NCBI GenBank assembly: GCA_002303765.1
Contig: DBCB01000364.1
Coordinates: forward strand, 244-21,856
Direction: 5' to 3'
Length of the DNA stretch: 21,613 nt
Source: Planctomycetaceae bacterium UBA969
Lineage (GTDB): Bacteria; Planctomycetota; Planctomycetia; Gemmatales; Gemmataceae
Position 1 is the stretch's first letter. The number at the start of each line of letters is the position of its first letter. Below the pieces are notes generated by a model. That model had not been told where the DNA came from and searched no databases. It saw only the letters and a program-made list of their open reading frames with translations. A program made the position numbers and the translations under genes. Below are positions 16,931-21,613 of the stretch, piece by piece.

Positions 16931-17034
16931 GTAGTTAGAAGTAATAACCAAGTAAAATCGTCTGTACGATGCTAACTCCTTGGTTTAAAATAATTCTAAT
17001 GGATAAGTTTTTCTATTATTAATCAAGGTGCAAT

Positions 17035-17628
17035 ATGAAAAAGGTATTTGGTTTGAGCTTTGCATTGAGCTTTGTGATTACTTTGTCTGCATTTGCACAG
17101 CCTCCAGGTGTCAATAAGGCGGCAGTCGAGGCGTTTAATAAAGGCGTTGCAGAAGCTAACAAGTTGAATTTTCCTGAAGCGATTGCCCAATACTCAAAAG
17201 CCATCATGGCTGATCCAAAGTATGTGCATGCATTGCATAACCGAGGCATCATCTTTTTGAACCAGCGAAAACAACCCGAAGCTATTGCAGATTTTACTGC
17301 GTTGATTAATATTAATTCAAAAGATCATGATGCTTATAATGAACGAGGCCTTGCTTATGCAGACCAGAAAAAATTTGCAGAATCAATTGCTGATTTCACC
17401 AAGGCCATCGAAATAAATCCTTCCTATACCGCTGCCTACAACCACCGTGGCAACTCTGCCTTTGCTATGAAAAATTATGAAGATGCCATTGCTGATTACA
17501 CCAAGGCCATTCAACTTGATCCCGCTGATGCCAAGCTGTTTAATAACCGGGCTAATACCTACAAGGCAATGGGTAAAGACAAGGAAGCTGAAGACGATCT
17601 TGCGAAGGTCAAGCGTCTTACCAAGTAA
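17035..17628 (+). CDS. Secreted tetratricopeptide repeat protein
   Basis: This 197-aa protein has a clear Sec signal peptide with likely cleavage after AFA (residue 21). About five 34-residue TPR units follow at roughly 31-64, 65-98, 99-132, 133-166 and 167-197. Each shows the A/Y-x-x-RG and A-I-x-x-Y/F-T/S-K-A-I-x-x-(N/D)P pattern. The array would form a superhelical protein-binding scaffold in the periplasm. AAGGTG lies a few bases before the ATG at 17035. It stands alone after the DUF1552 terminator and converges on the LamG-like gene. It may assist the envelope proteins nearby, but there is no direct evidence for this. Confidence 0.92.
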   Translation: MKKVFGLSFALSFVITLSAFAQPPGVNKAAVEAFNKGVAEANKLNFPEAIAQYSKAIMADPKYVHALHNRGIIFLNQRKQPEAIADFTALININSKDHDAYNERGLAYADQKKFAESIADFTKAIEINPSYTAAYNHRGNSAFAMKNYEDAIADYTKAIQLDPADAKLFNNRANTYKAMGKDKEAEDDLAKVKRLTK

Positions 17629-17682
17629 TCATTATTTTCTAAGAATCTAATATGTAGTTCATTATGATTGGTTCGATTTATA

Positions 17683-17722
17683 AAGAAAGGCATTAGCGAT
17701 AAAGTTCGCTAATGCCTTTCTT
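17683..17722. terminator. Perfect 17-bp hairpin between convergent genes
   Basis: Arms at 17683-17699 and 17706-17722 are perfect inverted repeats around the six-base loop taaagt. The stem contains the stop codon and last codons of the LamG-like gene on the minus strand, and it lies 54 bp after the TPR gene stop. The outer stem is A/T-rich (aagaaagg / cctttctt), so it may end transcripts from both sides, although neither side has a long pure T run. Confidence 0.65.
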
Positions 17723-18547
17723 AAATTCAAATAAGTGTTTTACTTCGGTCTCATTCAAGGCACGATTGAATACCCCTAAATCATCCATATGCCCGACATA
17801 AGATGCCCCTAAAACAAGCAATACTTGGGCTGGATCCCAACCCAAGGTTAGATCCCAATTCTCGATGCTACCTTGTAGTTTCCCATTGATGAATAGCTGG
17901 CCCTTTGGCTTCTTCGATTTGTCGTTGATGTTTTCGACGGTGAAAACCACGTGCGTCCATTCATTCCTAGAAAAAGGCGCTTTTTCGACCTGAACCATCG
18001 GCCTTTTATTGAACGGAATATCAGCCCATTGAACATTCGTAGGGTTCCAGATGTTGAACAAAGGGCGAATTGCATAACGGAAATAACGGGGCGATTCATC
18101 CTTAGACCATTCCAGAAAGATGAATCCTTTTTTGGTATCGTTGCCCACGATTTGAACAGGGTCGCAATAGCCAGGTTCTAAATCCTTGTTGGGGTCAAGC
18201 TTAAGCCAAACGGAAATCGTGCTGCTCCAACTCTTTTCATTGTAATCAAGGACCTTGGCATTGTTGAATTGGGGTCTGAAATTCCCTTTCTTAGGAAACC
18301 AAAGAGAACCCCCAAACTTGCCCGCACCCTGTGCTATTTTTACTTCTTCATTCGATTCCGCCTTAACATTCTCTTTGCCTTTGCGCACATAACCAAACCG
18401 GTCTCCTTTAGAAAAGTCTGCGTGAATTTCTTTGTCGAATGACGCATGCATGGTTAGTGCTGTGCTTAAAGGGGGTAAAGTTATTGGTTCAGATGCGGTT
18501 GTTAATAATGACGCGGAAGCCAAGATTATAAAACTCAATATGCGCAT
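17693..18547 (-). CDS. Secreted LamG/concanavalin A-like lectin-fold protein
   Basis: This 284-aa protein has a Sec signal peptide (MRILSFIILASASLLTTASE). A laminin-G-like/concanavalin A-like jelly-roll domain fills most of the rest. Signs of this are SWSSTISVWLKLDP, NEWTHVVFTVEN, GQLFINGKLQGS and the closing GHMDDLGVFNRALNETEVKHLF, which is typical of Laminin_G_3-type domains. These bind sugars, proteins or calcium, or sit as modules on larger enzymes; here the domain stands alone. I chose the ATG at 18547, with AAAGGAG eight bases upstream, over an in-frame GTG at 18556 that would overlap the ribosome site. It is probably in one unit with the ceramidase-like gene 65 bp upstream. The last codons lie inside a perfect hairpin. 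Confidence 0.85.
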   Translation of the reverse strand: MRILSFIILASASLLTTASEPITLPPLSTALTMHASFDKEIHADFSKGDRFGYVRKGKENVKAESNEEVKIAQGAGKFGGSLWFPKKGNFRPQFNNAKVLDYNEKSWSSTISVWLKLDPNKDLEPGYCDPVQIVGNDTKKGFIFLEWSKDESPRYFRYAIRPLFNIWNPTNVQWADIPFNKRPMVQVEKAPFSRNEWTHVVFTVENINDKSKKPKGQLFINGKLQGSIENWDLTLGWDPAQVLLVLGASYVGHMDDLGVFNRALNETEVKHLFEFKKGISELYR

Positions 18548-18612
18548 GATGGACACTCCTTTATTATTGCTTTAAGAATTAGATACACTTTAATAATTAC
18601 GAACAATCTGTC

Positions 18613-19923
18613 CTATTTTTTTTCAGGCTTGAATGATTCAAAAACATCTGCAAGCACTTTATCCGCAAGGCGCCCGAGTTCCGCAAGGATTAACGGTTCT
18701 GCTTCTGGAAGCAAAGGCGACATGTTGGGTTCGTAACCACCGTACTTGTGCGATTCCGCAGTGCAAATATATCCTAGATTTCCGTTGGCGTAACCTATTA
18801 CAATTGGGATCGCCCGGTCTGCTATCGCTTTTTCAATTTTAAATCCATACTCAACCATCGGTTCTCCGGGGATGGTTAGCAGCAAAAAATCGCCCACCCT
18901 CATCGCTTGCATCTCGCAGTTCAATTTTTCTTTCTTGCCGGGAAGCTCTATGGCGCTGGTTGCACATTTTAGTGGATAAATACTTTTTCGTTTTGCAAGT
19001 TCTTCTCGAATTACGCTTTTGTCTGCTGCACGAACCACCGCACAACCCAAACTGCGCCCCGTCCACTTGATATCCGCTTCATCACCACAGCGATAGGGAA
19101 TCCCGGGCAGATTCGGCCTTATATCTCCAGCGCAACCTTGTAAGAACATCGCCTGAGTTTTTGTGCCATAAACTTTCTCTACAAAACTCTGGGCCTCTCC
19201 CGGAAAATCTGCACTTATCTTTGGAAAACCCTTGGGATAAGGAGGCGTCAGTTTGTCGCCCCAAGTGAAAACGCAAGGATGGCAAACCGCATGCATGAGA
19301 ATGCCCATGGGTTCGAGAGATTTTCCATCATCAAAACGAAGAACTTTTACCCGATGATCACACGGGCCGTTTGGATCGAGCCTTACCAAGGCCCTCCCAT
19401 CAATCACTTTTCTACGATTGATATTGAAGTCGATGCGATCTTCACCATACCCGATGGTTACAGGCCGCATCGATTTTTCAGCCTCTTCTGCTGCTGCAGC
19501 TATTTTTGTTACTACAGTTCGACTCCATGCCACTTCAGTGCTCCAGCCCGGACCAGAGTGGTTGTGAGATGATGCAATCATGATGTTTTTTTCAGGCGTT
19601 TTTGTCTTGCTTGCAATTGCCTGCCTTAATTGCGTCACCATTTCTCCAGATGCGCTGATTAAATCCAAGGTTACAATTGCTACCTGCGTTTCCCCGTTGC
19701 TTAGTACCAAAACCCCTGCACGAATGGGATCGCGTATTCCATTGGTTGGCCTTACATGACCAACCACGGGTGTATCCGCAGGTGGCGTGATATCCACCTT
19801 GGCTATTCCAACACGCAAATTCGATTCAACAGGAAAATGATAATCTTCAGCAAGGGCAAGCGCTCCTCCCATATATATTGCAACCAAAAAAGGTAAAGCC
19901 ACTATTCTGGGGAATGATTTCAT
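18613..19923 (-). CDS. Neutral/alkaline ceramidase-like secreted hydrolase
   Basis: This 436-aa protein has a signal peptide with likely cleavage after ALALA (residue 25). The N-terminal catalytic domain of neutral ceramidases follows. It begins RVGIAKVDITPP (38-49). Candidate zinc ligands are H120/H122 in SSHNHSGPG, H211/H215 in MHAVCHP and E354 in TIPGEP, with a late Tyr in YGGYE. QGCAGDIRPN (262-271) matches another family block. At 436 aa it lacks the C-terminal domain of the ~650-aa true ceramidases, so amide hydrolysis of a lipid is possible but unproven. I prefer the ATG at 19923, with AAAAGGG upstream, over an ATG at 19956 that adds a charged leader ahead of the signal peptide. It is upstream of the LamG-like gene. 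Confidence 0.87.
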   Translation of the reverse strand: MKSFPRIVALPFLVAIYMGGALALAEDYHFPVESNLRVGIAKVDITPPADTPVVGHVRPTNGIRDPIRAGVLVLSNGETQVAIVTLDLISASGEMVTQLRQAIASKTKTPEKNIMIASSHNHSGPGWSTEVAWSRTVVTKIAAAAEEAEKSMRPVTIGYGEDRIDFNINRRKVIDGRALVRLDPNGPCDHRVKVLRFDDGKSLEPMGILMHAVCHPCVFTWGDKLTPPYPKGFPKISADFPGEAQSFVEKVYGTKTQAMFLQGCAGDIRPNLPGIPYRCGDEADIKWTGRSLGCAVVRAADKSVIREELAKRKSIYPLKCATSAIELPGKKEKLNCEMQAMRVGDFLLLTIPGEPMVEYGFKIEKAIADRAIPIVIGYANGNLGYICTAESHKYGGYEPNMSPLLPEAEPLILAELGRLADKVLADVFESFKPEKK

Positions 19924-19942
19924 ATGTGCCCTTTTTCGATGT

Positions 19943-19961
19943 GAACCAAATTGCATGGTTC
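19943..19961. repeat. Inverted repeat upstream of the ceramidase-like gene
   Basis: GAACCA (19943-19948) and TGGTTC (19956-19961) form a perfect 6-bp inverted repeat with a 7-base spacer. It sits about 20 bases before the start at 19923, just ahead of the ribosome site. It could be an operator or a small leader hairpin. The rest of the 205-bp gap up to the tRNA shows nothing clear. Confidence 0.35.
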
Positions 19962-20128
19962 TAATTCGTTTATCGTAGGTTGGGATTTTGTAATAGCAGA
20001 TGCAATGAAGAACCCATAATTGAATAAACTACCACTTTTGGTTGTTTTTGTAAAACATTAACAAATCAATGCAGATCTGATAAACCGAGCACTATTTATT
20101 TTAAGTCTTAAGCATGAAAAGGAAGGAG

Positions 20129-20200
20129 TGGGGCTACCTGGATTCGAACCAGGAACCAAGGAATTATGAGTTCCCTGCTCTGCCGTTGAGCTATAGCCCC
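20129..20200 (-). tRNA. tRNA with CAU anticodon (elongator Met or Ile2)
   Basis: The 72-base minus-strand sequence folds as a complete cloverleaf. It has a GGGGCTA/TAGCCCC acceptor stem, a GCTC/GAGC D-stem, an anticodon loop CTCATAA on a GGGAA/TTCCT stem, a five-base variable loop, a CCTGG/CCAGG T-stem with loop TTCGAAT, and discriminator A. The G-C first pair and the lack of three G-C pairs next to the anticodon loop rule out initiator tRNA. CAU is read as Met, or as Ile (AUA) if TilS adds lysidine; the TTGGT variable region resembles Ile2, but I cannot decide. The terminal CCA is not encoded (the DNA reads A then CTCC), so it must be added by the CCA enzyme. Confidence 0.93.
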
Positions 20201-20517
20201 AATAATATGCAATTATATTGCTTCTTTGGATGGGTGTCTTGTGTTGTTGATGACACAATGATTGGAATATGCGATTTCCTTGTATTTCTTGAAGATTAGC
20301 TTTAGCATTTAAGTTTGTTTTGATGGAACACAAGTTGTTTAATTGTATTGGTTTATATTCTTTTTAGGTGCATTCTTCCGCGGATAGAGGTGCATCGGTT
20401 GGGGATGGCTCAAGCGAGGCGAGGCTAGCTTTAATATCTTATTAACATGATAGAAATGAGATGGATATCACTTTATCGATGTTCATTCGTGATGGTTAAA
20501 TGCAAAAGGTGGGGTTC
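20201..20517. other. 317-bp intergenic region
   Basis: No gene is supported here. The region holds the candidate tRNA promoter at its left end. It also has a direct repeat of AGGTGCAT at 20366-20373 and 20388-20395, 22 bp start to start. A short GC-rich patch with GCGAGGCGAGGC lies near 20414-20425. The remainder is AT-rich with no recognisable RNA or terminator. Confidence 0.5.
20212..20240 (-). promoter_or_regulatory. Candidate tRNA promoter
   Basis: On the minus strand, AAGACA (20240-20235) and a perfect TATAAT (20217-20212) are 17 bp apart. Transcription would start about five bases before the mature tRNA 5' end, the short leader usual for tRNA genes. Confidence 0.5.
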
Positions 20518-21189
20518 ATGGAAGTATGGTACTTGTTTCTAGCTGCTTCGTTGGTTGGATTTTTTAATGGAATCAGCCCTACGGGAATTACCTTGTTGGT
20601 TTTGAGTCTTAAAAATCAAAAAAACATTGTTCCTGCGCTGGGGGTTTCCGCATCATTTTTTATAGTGTTTGTAGTTCTAGGCGGTTTTGTTTACTTTGGA
20701 CTGGCTACTTGGTTGCAAAATATCCTGCCAAAAGATTCAACCGTTGATCATATTTTAGAATTGATACTTGCAGTTGCGCTTTTCTATTTTGGCGTGACAA
20801 TCAAAATGAAAACAGATGAAAAAAAGCAGATTACTCAAATAACCTTTGTTAGCGTTTTTATCGCATCATCCACCGTTGCAATTTTAGAATTCCCCCTGTC
20901 TTTGCCTTACTTTGCAATTCTTCAGCAAATACACCAAGCTCGTTTGAATTTGGAAAATACTCTGATCGCTCTTGCCATTTTTAATGTATTTCATGTTGTC
21001 CCTTTGCTTCTTCTTACACTTGCATCCCTATTTATACCCGAGTCTTATCGTTGGGTTTTTGATTGGATAAGGCTCAAAATTATGGTTTTGGGTATTTATC
21101 TGGTGAAATTTCTACTCATTTTCCTGAGCTTGATAGGCTTGATCGATGGGATTGGTCATTTGATGGGCCATCCTGTTCTGCCTTTTTGA
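20518..21189 (+). CDS. Polytopic membrane protein, LysE/GAP-like
   Basis: This protein of about 223 aa has some six hydrophobic helices. It has a short charged loop (KMKTDEKKQ) after the third helix and a Gly-Ile-Ser-Pro turn (NGISPTGI) in helix 1. The general plan resembles the LysE superfamily and the GAP/Sap-type transporters that export small molecules or lipids, but I see no decisive signature. The late LAIFNVFHVVPLLLLTLA stretch fits that group. I prefer the ATG at 20518, with AAGGTGGGG just upstream, over the ATG at 20500. A PfkB kinase gene follows after 24 bp, so the two are probably co-transcribed. That it is an integral membrane protein is sure; the function is a weak guess. Confidence 0.8.
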   Translation: MEVWYLFLAASLVGFFNGISPTGITLLVLSLKNQKNIVPALGVSASFFIVFVVLGGFVYFGLATWLQNILPKDSTVDHILELILAVALFYFGVTIKMKTDEKKQITQITFVSVFIASSTVAILEFPLSLPYFAILQQIHQARLNLENTLIALAIFNVFHVVPLLLLTLASLFIPESYRWVFDWIRLKIMVLGIYLVKFLLIFLSLIGLIDGIGHLMGHPVLPF

Positions 21190-21213
21190 TACTTTTTAAT
21201 TGGGAGTCGTAAT

Positions 21214-21613
21214 TTGCAACCAATCGTGGGCTTTGGAGAAATACTTTGGGACATGCTGCCTTCTGGGAAGCAAGCGGGTGGGGCTCCGTTTAATTTCACT
21301 TTTCATTCTTATCAGTTGGGATGGCCCGCAATTATGGTTAGTAGGGTGGGAAATGATGCTTTGGGCAAAGAGTTGGCCAAAAAATGCCAAGAATTGGGTC
21401 TGAATCCTGAGTTTTTGCAGGAAGATTTAATTCATCCAACTGGAACGGTGGCAGTGCAGCTGGATCCTCTAGGCCAGGCGGAATATGAAATCAAAGCTGA
21501 TGTTGCATGGGATCATCTTGAGTGGAATGATAGCCTTAAAAATCTTGCAGGCAATTGTGCAGCGGTTTGCTTTGGGACGCTTTGCCAGCGTCATAGTGTC
21601 ACCCGAAACACCC
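21214..21613 (+). CDS. PfkB family sugar kinase (fructokinase-like), 3' end outside the window
   Basis: The first 133 codons of a ribokinase/PfkB-family kinase run off the window. The visible N-terminus reads IVGFGEILWDMLPSG, then the sugar-binding GGAPFNFTFHSYQLG, then VSRVGNDALGKELAKKC and the TGTVAVQLDPLGQAEY strand. All match fructokinase-type members that phosphorylate a sugar with ATP. The ATP-binding and catalytic GAGD motif would lie beyond the end. No ATG is available near the N-terminus. The start is a TTG at 21214 with GGGAG seven bases upstream, and a stop lies in frame at 21187. It follows the membrane protein gene by 24 bp, which raises the idea of a linked sugar uptake and phosphorylation pair; this is inference only. 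Confidence 0.9.
   Translation, partial: MQPIVGFGEILWDMLPSGKQAGGAPFNFTFHSYQLGWPAIMVSRVGNDALGKELAKKCQELGLNPEFLQEDLIHPTGTVAVQLDPLGQAEYEIKADVAWDHLEWNDSLKNLAGNCAAVCFGTLCQRHSVTRNT

Noticed and set aside
20129..20200. Initiator tRNA-fMet
   Set aside because: The first acceptor pair is a normal G-C and the anticodon stem lacks the three G-C pairs of initiators.
20058..20333. 91-codon open frame covering the tRNA gene
   Set aside because: It overlaps a complete tRNA cloverleaf on the same strand and has no support as protein.

Overview
The window comes from a planctomycete-like bacterium, probably class Planctomycetia, with moderate GC (about 45% by eye). The taxonomic call rests on a 9-kb block of families that are expanded in Planctomycetes: DUF1549/DUF1553, DUF1501, WD40, a cytochrome c-PA14-DUF1587/1595/1592/1588/1585 fusion, DUF1552, a LamG protein and a neutral-ceramidase-like protein. 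Shine-Dalgarno (SD) sites are uneven: some starts have clear GGAG/AAGGAG sites and others have none. I cannot name a genus.

Left part (1-8.3 kb) is mostly housekeeping and transport. A 5'-truncated unknown protein converges on ribBA (riboflavin synthesis) with only 3 bp between the stop codons. Divergent from ribBA are a myo-inositol-phosphate synthase-like gene and a TIM-barrel sugar isomerase that overlap by ATGA and are probably translationally coupled. A TerC-type membrane protein converges on them. Divergent from terC, an apparent operon carries an MgtC-family membrane protein, an M3 oligoendopeptidase F and a YfcD-like Nudix hydrolase. A lone pentapeptide-repeat gene follows with its own candidate promoter.

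Middle part (8.8-16.9 kb) holds two divergent export-type units around a 231-bp intergenic region. The minus-strand unit is DUF1549/DUF1553, then DUF1501 (Tat signal), then WD40. The plus-strand unit is the cytochrome c/PA14/DUF159x fusion, then DUF1552 (Tat-like signal), closed by a rho-independent terminator. The CxxCH motifs, the signal sequences and the sulfatase-like partners suggest a cell-envelope system, but its chemistry is unknown.

Right part (17-21.6 kb) has a secreted TPR protein facing a secreted LamG-like protein across a perfect 17-bp hairpin. It then has a secreted ceramidase-like hydrolase, a tRNA with anticodon CAU, a six-helix membrane protein, and the N-terminal third or so of a PfkB sugar kinase that starts at TTG and runs off the window. 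I found no insertion sequence, CRISPR array, rRNA or prophage. The best candidate for under-described biology is the divergent DUF block, followed by the coupled inositol synthase/TIM-barrel pair.
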